Positions 8,201 through 16,526 of a stretch of 47,575 nt of DNA are shown here, one piece after another. The stretch comes from Phycisphaerales bacterium (GTDB lineage: Bacteria; Planctomycetota; Phycisphaerae; Phycisphaerales; SM1A02), in contig SIAM01000014.1 of the NCBI GenBank assembly GCA_009691785.1, positions 1 through 47,575 on the forward strand. The letters are read 5' to 3'. The stretch's first letter is position 1. Each line of letters starts with the position of its first letter. The translations under genes were made by a program, and so were the position numbers. Below the pieces are notes generated by a model that did not search any database, was not told the origin of the DNA, and was given only the letters and a program-made list of their open reading frames with translations.

Positions 8201-9159
8201 AGGTCTGCCGCGATTTTTTTCTGCTTGGTTTTTTTCACGCGCACAATTGGCGCGTGGCTTTCACCTTGCGGCAACTCAACATTGCAGCGCGCCGCAATGG
8301 CGCAGGCGTTCTGCAGCGACTCTGGAACATCCGCGAACAGCGTGGTCATTTCCTCTGGGCTCTTCACATACAACTGCTCCGGATACTTCATGCGATCCGG
8401 CGTGTCCTTGTTCTTGGCCATGCTTATGCAGCACAGCGTGTCATGCGTGTCGTGATCTTCTTGGCGCAAAAAATGCGCGTCATTGTCGCACACCACGGGC
8501 AATTTCAAGTCCTTGGCCAGCTTTTGCAGCAGCGGATCAATGCGCCATTGATCCTGATTATGCCGCTGCAATTCAATATAAAAACGCGGCTCGCCACGCT
8601 CATTCTTTCCAAATGTCTTGGCGTGCCACAACGCCTCGGCGCGCGCGTTCTGCCAATGTTTGTCATCTTGATTCTGCGCGAACAAGCTCAAATGAAATGC
8701 AATGCTTGAACCCAGGTGGCCATTGATGGCAATGATGCCCTCGCCCCACTTCTCCAACGTGCTCTTATCCATGCGCGGCTTGTAATAAAAACCATTCAGG
8801 TACGCGTCCGAACTTAACTTCATCAAGTTGCGCCACCCTGTCAAATTTTCGGCAAGCAACACAAGATGAAATCCGCCGTCCTTCACGCCGGTGTGCGTGC
8901 GGTCGCCGCGATCGCCCAGCGCGACATAGGCCTCGATTCCCAAAATAGGTTTCACGCCGGCCTCGCGCGCCGCGTTGTAAAATTCAACGGCGCCATGCAA
9001 GTTGCCGTGATCAGTCAAGGCCACGGAGTCCATGCCCAATTCCTTCACGCGCTCAATCAACCGCTCTATGCGATTGCCACCATCAAGCAAGCTGTACTCG
9101 CTATGCAAGTGAAGATGAACAAACTGCGGCCGTTCCTTGGCGTGAATATCGTCGGGCAC
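5290..9159 (-). CDS. dnaE: DNA polymerase III alpha subunit
   Basis: This 1289-residue protein is the replicative polymerase subunit. The N-terminal PHP domain begins VHLHLHSEYSLLDGG and keeps the metal-binding HxH pair (His16, His18) and the TDHGNLHG motif. The catalytic palm shows YPDIDVDMCQDGR with Asp461 and Asp463, and KMDFLGL further on. GYGFNKSHSTGYA marks the helix-hairpin-helix region, and an OB fold (VLAGVVSRLRATVSQKGRDP) lies near the C-terminus. The PHP motifs look better conserved than in the E. coli enzyme, so an intrinsic proofreading activity is possible. The class IV aminotransferase gene lies 96 bp upstream on the same strand. Confidence 0.97.
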   Translation of the reverse strand: MPDDIHAKERPQFVHLHLHSEYSLLDGGNRIERLIERVKELGMDSVALTDHGNLHGAVEFYNAAREAGVKPILGIEAYVALGDRGDRTHTGVKDGGFHLVLLAENLTGWRNLMKLSSDAYLNGFYYKPRMDKSTLEKWGEGIIAINGHLGSSIAFHLSLFAQNQDDKHWQNARAEALWHAKTFGKNERGEPRFYIELQRHNQDQWRIDPLLQKLAKDLKLPVVCDNDAHFLRQEDHDTHDTLCCISMAKNKDTPDRMKYPEQLYVKSPEEMTTLFADVPESLQNACAIAARCNVELPQGESHAPIVRVKKTKQKKIAADLDATEAFKEFCCAYELQPFDATNATDKDREEAKQQCDQALYELAEAGLVWRYGADGITATIRARFERELNILADKNISAYFLIVWDFVNWARQNGIPAIARGSGVGTMVGFVLGLSNACPEQFGLLFERFTDPDRNEYPDIDVDMCQDGRAKVLDYVRQKYGHVAQIITFGRLKAKAAVKDVARVMGLTPTDGQRLSNLVPAELNITLAEAIDREPELQNAMRADPLIAKVLEHALALEGHARNASIHAAGVVIATRPLDEIVPLCRATSAGEEVVTQWDGPTCEQAGLLKMDFLGLRTLTTIERCRTMIRAGLDEDAIWSAVGRVAGDGGAHPIDLDRIATNDQRVLNLFRRGDTMGIFQFESGGMRKLLVDMQPDRLEDLIAANALFRPGPMDLIPDFNSRKNKRQMVPKLHDVVDRLTAETYGIMVYQEQVMQVLHQLGGIPLRAAYTIIKAISKKKTDVIESARAAFVAGSVTRGVDAQDAANLFDLILRFAGYGFNKSHSTGYAIVAYQTAYLKTFYPAFYMAAVLSLESQARKLEEWALYLEDCKKCLWSDSTKAKPHVGVEVRPPDINLSESDFAVVFPDGEPADALHGHVRFGLQAIAGAGEAAVRAAVEERKKSGAFKDFFDFCERADTRAISKATLEAMVKGGAFDSLHGVQARAALVASIPEAIRSGQERAKDKRSGQLSMFGAFDLATPDAKKEGASPLLQNVAPWDRATMLSMEKEAIGFHVSGHPLDDFKNVVETFCTADSRAVAEMSGDAPLVLAGVVSRLRATVSQKGRDPGRRMAMLTLSDRHGQVDGVIFPESFAKCGELLQNDRIVVVIGHLDQSRAEPSIIMDRVIPIERSQEYLATKLEIRLRAQGGQTDAQLRGVWNMVAGVLRQAAGGMQALDGRPVDTWLRVQLEDGREVVMMARGLRVVPDQNLLSRIRSMLAELGDATVHGGWIPPGKKPRAWQGASRNSQAMA

Positions 9160-9255
9160 TGAAACTCCTCTTCAAGTATTGATCAGCGAACAAAGCAATA
9201 GTAATCGCCTTCCACCGCGGCTCCACAAATCGTCAGGTTGTCCACAATTTCGCGC

Positions 9256-10191
9256 TCAAATCGCTGGCGCCGGACACTGCTGCGCCACCAACTGCAACCA
9301 ACTTTGGCGCAAACTCCCCGTCAAATCACCTGGTTTTCCCGCGCCAATGGTGGCTTTTTCAACGCGCACCACGGGCAACACGCCCCACGCCGCGTTGGTT
9401 AAAAAACATTCGTCGGCTGCCAGCACGTCGTCTATTGAAATGGCCTTGCGCTCAACGGTCATGCCTTGGGTTTGCGCAATCTCCATCACGGTCTTGCGGG
9501 AAATTCCTGGCAACACCGGACTTGCAGTGTCCTCATCACCCGATGGCGGCGTGAACAATTCACCCGCCTTCACCAGAAAAACATTGCTGGTGCAACCGCA
9601 CGCCAAATACCCGCGTGTGTCAAACCACAACGCCTCGCTGGCGCCAGCGCGCGCCGCTTGTCGCAACGCAAATAGGCGCGGCCAATACGCCAAAGTTTTA
9701 TGCGCCGCGAATCGATCGGAATTGGAAACCCTCTGATCCGACACCATCACGCCCACGCCGCGTTGAAACAACTCCGCGGGAAATGGCGTGGCCGCGCTGG
9801 CCACGATCAACAATGTCGGATCGGTGCGAACGGGTGCTGGCGTGGCCGCATCCACATCTTGTTTTTCGTCCTGTGCGCCATCGCGCGCGGCGCGCAACAT
9901 ATTCACCACGCCGCCAGTCAAGGTAATACGAATTCGCGCGTCGCTGTCGCCCCACTTCTTCACCACTTCACCAACCGCCTGCGTCAGCGGTTCAATATGC
10001 AGCGAACTCATCAACTCAAGTTCGGTGGCACTACGGCGCAAGCGCTGCAAATGATCTTGCAGGCGAAACACCTGCCCTTTGCGCGCTTGAATTGTTTCAA
10101 ACAGACCCACTCCATGTTGCAAGCCCGCGTCAAGCGGCGAAAGCTTTGCATTGTCGGAGTCAAGAAACGAACCGTTGAACCAAATCACCAT
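9256..10191 (-). CDS. Class IV aminotransferase (aminodeoxychorismate lyase or branched-chain type)
   Basis: This PLP-dependent fold type IV enzyme begins VIWFNGSFLDSDNAKLSPLDAGLQHG and contains GLFETIQARKG, FAAHKTLAYWPRL with the likely Schiff-base Lys, LACGCTSNVFLV and LPGISRKTVME. These fit 4-amino-4-deoxychorismate lyase (folate synthesis), branched-chain or D-amino acid aminotransferases, and sequence reading alone does not separate them. The ATG at 10191 is chosen because the family starts there; the longer frame from 10230 runs into the terminator hairpin. An insert near residues 110-120 (DGAQDEKQDVDAATPAP) is unusual. Confidence 0.85.
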   Translation of the reverse strand: MVIWFNGSFLDSDNAKLSPLDAGLQHGVGLFETIQARKGQVFRLQDHLQRLRRSATELELMSSLHIEPLTQAVGEVVKKWGDSDARIRITLTGGVVNMLRAARDGAQDEKQDVDAATPAPVRTDPTLLIVASAATPFPAELFQRGVGVMVSDQRVSNSDRFAAHKTLAYWPRLFALRQAARAGASEALWFDTRGYLACGCTSNVFLVKAGELFTPPSGDEDTASPVLPGISRKTVMEIAQTQGMTVERKAISIDDVLAADECFLTNAAWGVLPVVRVEKATIGAGKPGDLTGSLRQSWLQLVAQQCPAPAI

Positions 10192-10219
10192 GCCTACAAG
10201 GTAACGCATGGCAAAAAGA

Positions 10220-10254
10220 AAACCGAGCATTCAAATTCATTGAATGCTCGGTTT
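10220..10254 (-). terminator. Rho-independent terminator after the anti-sigma gene
   Basis: Perfect 14-bp arms (10220-10233 and 10241-10254) enclose a 7-nt loop. Read on the minus strand, the hairpin is followed by TTTTC and TTTTT, so it ends transcripts of the gene that stops at 10286. It separates that gene from the aminotransferase gene. Confidence 0.85.
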
Positions 10255-10285
10255 GAAATTGCCTTGTATTCGAAGGTTTACTTGA

Positions 10286-11167
10286 TCAGACCGTGCGCAA
10301 CACAATTTGCCCTTGGTCGTCAAGCACTTCAATGGACTTCATTTGGTTCATATCCATTTGCGCCAAGAGTCCGCCAGTGATCTTGCTACCGCCGATCAAC
10401 TTGCCTATTTGAACACTTGAGCCATTTTTATAATTGCATCGAACTGTGTAATCCTTGTTGGTCTGCAAAGCGAAACCAAGCAAGAATGATTCATTCGTTT
10501 TGGTATTCACATAAAGAACAGCGGCGACATTCTCATTTCGCGTGGACACTAAAGACAAGGTCTGACATGATGCGGCCAAGAACGGGCCGAAATGAGGTCC
10601 AACCTTCGCAATAATCTCGTCCGCTGCCAATTGGGACACAACAATGCGATTGACATCCATGGCCTTGGTGGCGATGACGCTTACCCACATGAATGTGGCC
10701 AACAGCGCCGCAGCCAAACCCACGGTGGCGGCGCGCCATGCCATAAGCGTTCGATTCATTGAGCGCACACGAATGGCGCGTCGTTCCACTTGAAGGTGTT
10801 GCTCGACATCATTAAAGCGATTCAATGATTCAGGATCATTTTCGGTGTGCGCATTGGCGGCGCGCGTATTGCGCAAGGCACCAATGGTTGCTATTGGAGC
10901 AAGACCCTTGGTCGCATCGTCAATTTCTTCAAGCACCGCGCCAATGACCTTGTTGCGCAAGAACGCAGGTGGCTCCTCATCGGAGACCAATTGAAGATCA
11001 GAGGCGATACTGGCTTGCAAGGCGCGGATTTCATCTTGCACCATGCGAGGAGCGTCTAAAAAACTGCGACTAAAAAAAGCGGCTTCGTCGGCCTCAAGCA
11101 TGCCCAGGGCGTCCAAAGAAGCCATTTCAAGCAATTCATCTCGACGCATTGGTTCAGGAGTAGTCAT
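10286..11167 (-). CDS. Putative anti-sigma factor, single-span membrane protein
   Basis: This roughly 293-residue protein has a cytoplasmic N-terminal region beginning RRDELLEMASLDALGMLEADEAA, a helical layout like anti-sigma domains of the RskA/ChrR type. One membrane helix (AATVGLAAALLATFMWVSVI) lies near the middle, followed by an extracytoplasmic region of about 120 residues with NESFLLGFALQ-type beta sequence as in RskA. The ATG at 11167 is chosen because GGAG lies nine bases upstream; 11182 is an alternative. It lies downstream of the sigma factor gene on the same strand, the usual order for a sigma/anti-sigma pair, but a terminator separates them, so they may be expressed at different levels. 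Confidence 0.78.
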   Translation of the reverse strand: MTTPEPMRRDELLEMASLDALGMLEADEAAFFSRSFLDAPRMVQDEIRALQASIASDLQLVSDEEPPAFLRNKVIGAVLEEIDDATKGLAPIATIGALRNTRAANAHTENDPESLNRFNDVEQHLQVERRAIRVRSMNRTLMAWRAATVGLAAALLATFMWVSVIATKAMDVNRIVVSQLAADEIIAKVGPHFGPFLAASCQTLSLVSTRNENVAAVLYVNTKTNESFLLGFALQTNKDYTVRCNYKNGSSVQIGKLIGGSKITGGLLAQMDMNQMKSIEVLDDQGQIVLRTV

Positions 11168-11501
11168 TCGTTCAATCTCCATCGGCTAAAAAGCAAGCGC
11201 TCGTTAACCTTAGTTAGTTTGCCGCATCAACCTGATGCAACAAACACCCTTTTGAAGGTTTACCCCTGTAGTCCAACTTAGACCACGACCGAGGTGCAAA
11301 CCCATATCAAGAGCCGTTTATCGACCCTTGCCACTCCCTCATTGTCAAACTCATATCCGTAGCAGCGCACTTCAAGGCTGCACGCAAATCTGTTTTATTT
11401 GAAAATAACTTTTCCACCACTTGCATTTTATAACAAACCCAAGACAAAAGTTGGATTATTAAGCTAGCAAGATTAAAAATAACCAAAGTCCTAAAAATAA
11501 A
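11168..11501. other. Gene-free interval upstream of the anti-sigma gene
   Basis: No convincing coding frame was found here. A small inverted repeat GCATCA-ACC-TGATGC (11224-11238) lies about 55 bp upstream of the anti-sigma start and could be an operator or leader hairpin. The stretch 11390-11500 is AT-rich. A dedicated promoter for the anti-sigma gene is expected here, but I could not identify one with confidence. Confidence 0.4.
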
Positions 11502-11525
11502 CCCGCGAAGGAAATCCTTCGCGGG
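11502..11525 (-). terminator. Rho-independent terminator after the sigma factor gene
   Basis: Perfect 11-bp arms CCCGCGAAGGA (11502-11512) and their complement (11515-11525) enclose a 2-base centre. On the minus strand the hairpin is followed by TTTATTTTTAGG, so it serves the sigma factor gene that ends at 11605. Confidence 0.8.
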
Positions 11526-11580
11526 GGAACTTTCATTGATTTCTCACAACCAAAGTCGAACAACTAGGTCATATAGATGA

Positions 11581-11616
11581 GGTCAATTAGGTCAATTAGG
11601 TCAATTAGGCCAATTC
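11581..11616. repeat. 9-bp tandem repeat across the sigma factor stop codon
   Basis: Three perfect copies of GGTCAATTA (11581-11607) are followed by a fourth, altered copy (GGCCAATTC). The sigma factor stop codon lies in the third copy, so the array carries additional in-frame TAA codons just past the stop. Confidence 0.85.
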
Positions 11617-12189
11617 CTCAGCGGAACCGCCCATTCGTTCACGCAAACGGCTTAAACCGCGGCTTAGCGCGCTTTTAATAGTTCCTAGTGGAACATTCAA
11701 TTGCTCACTCACTTCACGCAGTGTGAAGCCCTTTAAATATGCACGCTCAATCACTTCGCGTTGCAACTCTGGCAAATCAGCAATCTTTGCTCGAATCGCT
11801 TGGTTTCCTTCGTTGGCAACCATGGGTTGCTCCGCCTGCTTGGAACGCTCATTTAATTGCTTGAAACTGCTATTATCCGCTTCAAAACCCAGCGTTTCTG
11901 GACGCGAGCTCTTGCGACGCAATTTGTCAATTAAATGGCGCCGGGTGAGCAACATCACCCAAGTCACCAAACGCGCTCTACGGAAGTCGAACCGGTCTGC
12001 CGTCTTCCATAGTTGGATAAAAATCTCTTGAACGGCATCTTCGGCTTCGGCTCGGCGCGTCAACACTTGACGCGCTGACTTGAACACTAAAGCTCCAAAT
12101 GCATCGTATAACTCTGCGATTGCGGCTTCATCACCTGAAGCAACTTTCGACATAAAAACCCACTCTTCTTCGCCTGATTGAAAGGTCAT
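11605..12189 (-). CDS. ECF-type RNA polymerase sigma factor
   Basis: This 194-residue protein has sigma region 2 (AIAELYDAFGALVFKSARQVL, then AEDAVQEIFIQLWKTADRFD and TWVMLLTRRHLIDKLRRK) and region 4 (LPELQREVIERAYLKGFTLREVS, NVPLGTIKSALSRGLSRLRE). The layout resembles SigK/ECF19-like factors, which are held by RskA-type anti-sigma proteins, and such a gene lies downstream. The ATG at 12189 is chosen because AGGAGG lies seven bases upstream; the GTG at 12195 would sit on that site. An inverted repeat GTCCC...GGGAC (12214-12231) lies in the leader. Confidence 0.92.
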   Translation of the reverse strand: MTFQSGEEEWVFMSKVASGDEAAIAELYDAFGALVFKSARQVLTRRAEAEDAVQEIFIQLWKTADRFDFRRARLVTWVMLLTRRHLIDKLRRKSSRPETLGFEADNSSFKQLNERSKQAEQPMVANEGNQAIRAKIADLPELQREVIERAYLKGFTLREVSEQLNVPLGTIKSALSRGLSRLRERMGGSAEELA

Positions 12190-12376
12190 TTCCACTCCTC
12201 CTGGTTGTAAGCGGTCCCCTTAATTAGGGACTACTATGTCAAGAACCTACTACGACTTTTAGAAAAGTCACGAAGAATCTGAAATTTATTTGTACTTTTG
12301 CAAAATACGTGTCAAGATCATACTGCGAGGTTAGGATTGGGCGTGAGCAAAGGCTCACGGACAAGGCTGTTATCGG
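12190..12376. promoter_or_regulatory. Divergent regulatory region between sigma factor and pseudopilin
   Basis: The interval separates two divergent genes. On the minus strand two TTGACA hexamers are visible (12309-12314 and 12237-12242 in plus coordinates); the outer one is followed about 15-16 bases later by TACAAA, a plausible weak -10. Just before the pseudopilin gene a 7-bp hairpin CGTGAGC-AAAG-GCTCACG lies at 12342-12359, without a T tract. Exact start sites cannot be assigned. Confidence 0.4.
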
Positions 12377-13210
12377 ATGAAAAAGACCGACGATACATCT
12401 TTGACCAATTCGTTCCGCCCAATTAAAAGGTCGGCTGGCTTTAGTCTTGTCGAACTTCTTGTCACGCTGTCAATCATTGCACTTTTATTCAGCATCATGT
12501 TTCCGTCACTGAACCGAGTGCGCGGCGTGGCGGGCAAATTAATGTGCGCCAACAACATGCGCTCCATTTATTACGGCCTCAACGGATATGCGAACGATTT
12601 CAGCCGTTCACCACTTCCATATTGCTACAACTATAAATCAAAACTTTTGCAAGAAACAATGGCGCTCACTGCCAACGATCCAGACAGCCCTTACCGTGCT
12701 CAATGGGATGGATTGGGCCTTCTGTGGCGCAACGTGTCTGGAACGCAATACCTTGATAATTGCAAGTGCTTATTTTGCCCGTCACACCATGGGACCAACG
12801 GATACGAAAAGTATCGGTCAACTTTGAATTGCCAGAATCCACGTGATACAACATTGCTTGATGTGGCCTCACATGAATATCTTACTCACCCTAAAACAAT
12901 TGCAAAGATCTATGGCAACTACCAGTATGCAGGCGGATACGATCCGCAATCCAAAGAGCCAATTTCATTTGGTGCCCCCAATAGTCAGAACTCGGTTCTG
13001 CTGAGTGACGGCATGCGCACTTTGGATGATTTCAACCACACAATTGGTGGTAATGCATTGCGCGGCAGCGGTGAAATCAGTTGGTTTAGTTACTCAAAAA
13101 TCATTGGCCTAAGAATGACCGGCTTGCCCGCGCAAGAAATTCCAACGAATGCGCAGGAGTCGCAATTCTCGCTCATCTGGACTGCAATTCAAACTGAAGC
13201 TGGCCGCTAA
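12377..13210 (+). CDS. Type II secretion/type IV pilin-like pseudopilin
   Basis: The 277-residue protein carries a prepilin N-terminus: a basic leader ending in RSAG, then FSLVELLVTLSIIALLFSI with Glu at position +5 of the mature chain, as prepilin peptidase substrates require. The following region with ANNMRSIYYGLNGYANDF resembles the planctomycete pseudopilin families, and several Cys pairs (CKCLFCPSHH) suggest a disulfide or metal site. It stands alone next to the sigma/anti-sigma genes with no secretion machinery nearby. Function beyond surface or secretion-related is unknown. The ribosome binding site is weak. Confidence 0.83.
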   Translation: MKKTDDTSLTNSFRPIKRSAGFSLVELLVTLSIIALLFSIMFPSLNRVRGVAGKLMCANNMRSIYYGLNGYANDFSRSPLPYCYNYKSKLLQETMALTANDPDSPYRAQWDGLGLLWRNVSGTQYLDNCKCLFCPSHHGTNGYEKYRSTLNCQNPRDTTLLDVASHEYLTHPKTIAKIYGNYQYAGGYDPQSKEPISFGAPNSQNSVLLSDGMRTLDDFNHTIGGNALRGSGEISWFSYSKIIGLRMTGLPAQEIPTNAQESQFSLIWTAIQTEAGR

Positions 13211-13220
13211 ACAGTGTGAC

Positions 13221-14234
13221 TTAACGCGGCCGAACTGACACCACATTCATTCGATGTTTGGAAACTCCGGGGTTCGCCGTCGTGCTTGAAATAGCGCGCA
13301 TGTCTGGCGCCAGCAACACATGATCAATGGACCACAGTGGAAATAGCCGCGGCCAAGTGTTGCGCAAACCCGAGCCAGCTTCCGCCCATGAGTCATGGAA
13401 CGTTGGAAAGACGCGCGAAAGAATTAAGCTTCCTGGCAACGCGTTGAAATCGCCAACAACAATATCCACCTCGCCCAGATCACCGCGGCGAATGGCCACC
13501 AATAGTTCTTGTGCCACTTGAATACGCGATAATGTTGGCTTGCTTGGCAAATCAACCATGGCAATGCGAAGCACTCGCCCATTCCACAATGGCGGCCGCA
13601 CGACAAACTTGGCCACCCACACCATGTCGTAACCGTGACCAGTCACGGCGATGACGCGGGCCTCTTCAATGGGAAAATGTGTGACACACGCAAATGGTCC
13701 AGCGCTGACATTAGAAAAATTTGCACCTGCCCATTGGTGCACGCAATCTTGCGTGGTGATTGAACCGCGGTTGCTGATTAAAAATAAATCCACGGCATGC
13801 TCCGCGGAAATGGTGGCAAGCGCCGTCATGCTGCGCGGGTCGTTGCCGCTTGGGTGATCCGTGTTCCACTGCACAATGCGAATGTCTTGCGGTGTTTGCG
13901 CGACAGAATCTTTCCACGGGCGAAAATCTCCGCGCACCGCGGCGCCCGCCGCCAAAGCGACGCACGCCAATCCACCCCACCTGCGCAATCGATGTCGCCG
14001 GCGATCCCCCGCCCGGCATACCAGCCACACACATCCAAACGCGACAACCCCCAATGTTGGAATCCAGGAAATCCACTGCACGAAACTGTTTCTATCCCCG
14101 ACAATCCGTCCGGCGAACCACACCAAGAACAGGCTGAACCATATTGCGTCCATGGCAATAGCCGCCCAATCCCAACGCGTGCGCCAGGCTTTGGCAAGTG
14201 GCGCTTCTACAATTTCAACGGCCGCTTCGGTCAT
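13221..14234 (-). CDS. Membrane-anchored endonuclease/exonuclease/phosphatase family protein
   Basis: Three hydrophobic segments near the N-terminus (WAAIAMDAIWFSLFLVWFAG, WISWIPTLGVVAFGCVWLVC, GGLACVALAAGAAV) precede an EEP domain facing outward. The domain shows IVQWNTDHPSGNDP, VGDFNALPGS and WSIDHVLL, matching the family metal and phosphate motifs. The final SDH motif of the family is changed: the sequence reads GVSKHRMN, so the Asp that normally orients the catalytic His is a Lys. Substrate unknown. The ATG at 14234 is my choice; 14285 in the same frame is possible. The gene is divergent to dnaK. Confidence 0.8.
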   Translation of the reverse strand: MTEAAVEIVEAPLAKAWRTRWDWAAIAMDAIWFSLFLVWFAGRIVGDRNSFVQWISWIPTLGVVAFGCVWLVCRAGDRRRHRLRRWGGLACVALAAGAAVRGDFRPWKDSVAQTPQDIRIVQWNTDHPSGNDPRSMTALATISAEHAVDLFLISNRGSITTQDCVHQWAGANFSNVSAGPFACVTHFPIEEARVIAVTGHGYDMVWVAKFVVRPPLWNGRVLRIAMVDLPSKPTLSRIQVAQELLVAIRRGDLGEVDIVVGDFNALPGSLILSRVFPTFHDSWAEAGSGLRNTWPRLFPLWSIDHVLLAPDMRAISSTTANPGVSKHRMNVVSVRPR

Positions 14235-14445
14235 GCCAAAATTTCCACGGGTGCCGCTTTGGCAGAACGCTTTGAGCGGCGGCATCTTAAAAATGGAAAT
14301 TGGGGCAACATGCTACTTCTATCGGCTTACAAACCTATATTGAATGGGCTTTCTCACAAAGAGAATCAGATTCTAATATGTTTGGCATCGCTCTTGCACT
14401 ATGCAATTGTCCCCGAACATTCGTGGACAGAATAGGAACACAACA

Positions 14446-16350
14446 ATGGCAGGAAAAATTATTGGAATCGATTTAGGAACAACAAACTCATGCGTCTCCG
14501 TCATGGAGGGCGGTCAACCCAAAGTGTTGATCAATGCTTCGGGCAGCCGCACAACGCCAAGCGTGGTGGGCTTCACCGAGAAGGGTGAGCGACTTGTTGG
14601 ACAACCCGCGCGTCATCAACAAGTGACCAATCCAAAGAACACCGTGTTCAGCATCAAGCGCTTCATGGGTCGCCGTCACAGCGAAGTTGAAGGCGAAGAG
14701 AAGATGGTGCCGTACGCGGTCATCGGTGGCTCGCAAGATTTGGTCAAGGTGGAAATTCGCGGCAAGGAATATACGCCGCCAGAAATTAGCGCCATGATCT
14801 TGCAAGAGCTGAAGAAAGTGGCCGAAGATTATCTTGGCGAGAAAGTGGATCGCGCGGTCATCACTGTGCCCGCGTATTTCAACGACAGCCAGCGCCAAGC
14901 CACCAAGGACGCCGGTGAAATCGCCGGCTTGCAAGTGGAGCGCATCATCAATGAGCCAACCGCCGCGGCGCTGGCCTATGGTTTGGAAAAGAAAAAGAGC
15001 GGCCGCATTGCCGTGTTTGATTTGGGCGGCGGAACATTTGACGTCAGCATTCTGGACATTGGCGACGGCGTGTTTGAAGTCATGGGCACCAACGGCGACG
15101 GTCATCTTGGTGGCGACGACTTTGATCAACGCTTGATTGATTTCATTGCCGAGGAATTCCGCAAGAAGGAAGGCATTGATGTGCGCAAGGACGCCATGGC
15201 TTTGCAACGCCTGAAGGAAGCCGCTGAAAAAGCCAAGATTGAGTTGTCCAATCAACTTGAAACCGTGGTGAATTTGCCGTTTATCACGGCGGATCAAAGT
15301 GGCCCGCGCCATTTGCAAGTGACCGTGACGCGTTCGCGCTTTGAGGATTTGTGCAAGGATTTGTTCGATCGCTTGCGCGGCCCATGCGAGCAAGCGTTGC
15401 GCGACGCCAAGTTGTCACCTAAGGACATTCAAGAAGTGGTCATGGTTGGTGGATCCATTCGCATTCCAAAGGTGCAGAACATTGCCAAGGATATTTTCCA
15501 AACGCAAGAGCTTGACCGCAGCATTAACCCTGACGAAGTGGTTGCCATTGGCGCAGCAATTCAAGGCGCGGTGTTGCAAGGCGATGTGAAGGATGTTCTG
15601 CTGCTTGATGTCACTCCGCTTTCGCTGGGCGTGGAAACGCTTGGCGGAGTCATGACCAAGTTGATCCAGAGCAACACCACCATTCCAACAAGCAAGAAGG
15701 AAACGTTCTCCACGGCCGCGGACAATCAAACCAGCGTCACCATTCACGTGATGCAAGGCGAACGCGAGTTCGCCGCTGACAACCGCAGCCTAGGTCGTTT
15801 CGATTTGACGGGAATTGGTTCGGCGCCGCGTGGATTGCCGCAAATTGAAGTTGAGTTTGCCATTGACGCCAACGGAATCTTGAATGTTTCCGCCACCGAC
15901 AAGGCCACCAGCACCAAGAAGGAAATCCGCATCACTGGCTCAAGCGGTTTGAGCAAGGAAGAAGTGGCGCGCATGCGTCAAGAGGCGGAGCAAAATGCGA
16001 CGGCCGACAAGACCCGCCGCGAGTTGATCGACCTGCGCAATCAGGGCGAGGCGTTGGCGTACTCCACCAAGAAAAGTTTGGAGGAGCACGGCGGCAAGAT
16101 TTCGCAAGAGAGTCGCGGCAAAGTGGAAAGCGCGTTGTCAAACCTAGAGGACAAACTCAAGGGCGAGGACAAGGCAGCCATTCAAGCGGCCATGAAGAAC
16201 TTGAACGACGCCGCAATGGAGCTTGGCAAAGCCGTGTATGAGGCAAGCTCGGCTGCGCAAAAGCCAAGCGAAGGCGCTGACGGCGCCAAGCCCGCAGGCG
16301 GCAAGGAAGATGTGATTGACGCCGAGTTTGAAGTGAAAGATCAAAAGTAA
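14446..16350 (+). CDS. dnaK: Chaperone protein DnaK (Hsp70)
   Basis: This 634-residue Hsp70 begins with [14 protein letters not shown]. The nucleotide-binding domain shows [58 protein letters not shown] and [14 protein letters not shown]. The substrate domain follows from [20 protein letters not shown]. The C-terminal lid ends in [12 protein letters not shown], close to the DnaK consensus end EEVK/DADFEEV. The ATG at 14446 has AGGAA upstream and fits the family; the frame from 14401 would add 15 residues. No grpE or dnaJ is adjacent, and I see no CIRCE element upstream. Confidence 0.98.
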   Translation: MAGKIIGIDLGTTNSCVSVMEGGQPKVLINASGSRTTPSVVGFTEKGERLVGQPARHQQVTNPKNTVFSIKRFMGRRHSEVEGEEKMVPYAVIGGSQDLVKVEIRGKEYTPPEISAMILQELKKVAEDYLGEKVDRAVITVPAYFNDSQRQATKDAGEIAGLQVERIINEPTAAALAYGLEKKKSGRIAVFDLGGGTFDVSILDIGDGVFEVMGTNGDGHLGGDDFDQRLIDFIAEEFRKKEGIDVRKDAMALQRLKEAAEKAKIELSNQLETVVNLPFITADQSGPRHLQVTVTRSRFEDLCKDLFDRLRGPCEQALRDAKLSPKDIQEVVMVGGSIRIPKVQNIAKDIFQTQELDRSINPDEVVAIGAAIQGAVLQGDVKDVLLLDVTPLSLGVETLGGVMTKLIQSNTTIPTSKKETFSTAADNQTSVTIHVMQGEREFAADNRSLGRFDLTGIGSAPRGLPQIEVEFAIDANGILNVSATDKATSTKKEIRITGSSGLSKEEVARMRQEAEQNATADKTRRELIDLRNQGEALAYSTKKSLEEHGGKISQESRGKVESALSNLEDKLKGEDKAAIQAAMKNLNDAAMELGKAVYEASSAAQKPSEGADGAKPAGGKEDVIDAEFEVKDQK

Positions 16351-16378
16351 TTCACTTCTGAAAATTGTTGAAACTTGA

Positions 16379-16410
16379 AGCCGCGGAGATTTCTCTCCGC
16401 GGCTTTTTTG
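16379..16410 (+). terminator. Rho-independent terminator after dnaK
   Basis: Perfect 11-bp arms AGCCGCGGAGA (16379-16389) and their complement (16394-16404) enclose a TTTC loop and are followed by six T residues in all. The position, 29 bp after the dnaK stop, is typical. Confidence 0.92.
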
Positions 16411-16526
16411 TGCGCTGGGCGCGCATTCATCTGTGTATTCATGTGTGCATTCATATGAAACGCCACGCCGGGACGGTCAGGCGCAAAAAAGTGGTCGCAT
16501 GTGCGCAATGCGTCTACCATGACGGC

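Noticed and set aside
14286-14445. CIRCE or heat-shock promoter before dnaK
   Set aside because: I found no CIRCE-type inverted repeat and no clear heat-shock sigma hexamers, so none is called.
14488-15393. Minus-strand 301-codon frame opposite dnaK
   Set aside because: It mirrors the highly conserved DnaK sequence and has no family features of its own.
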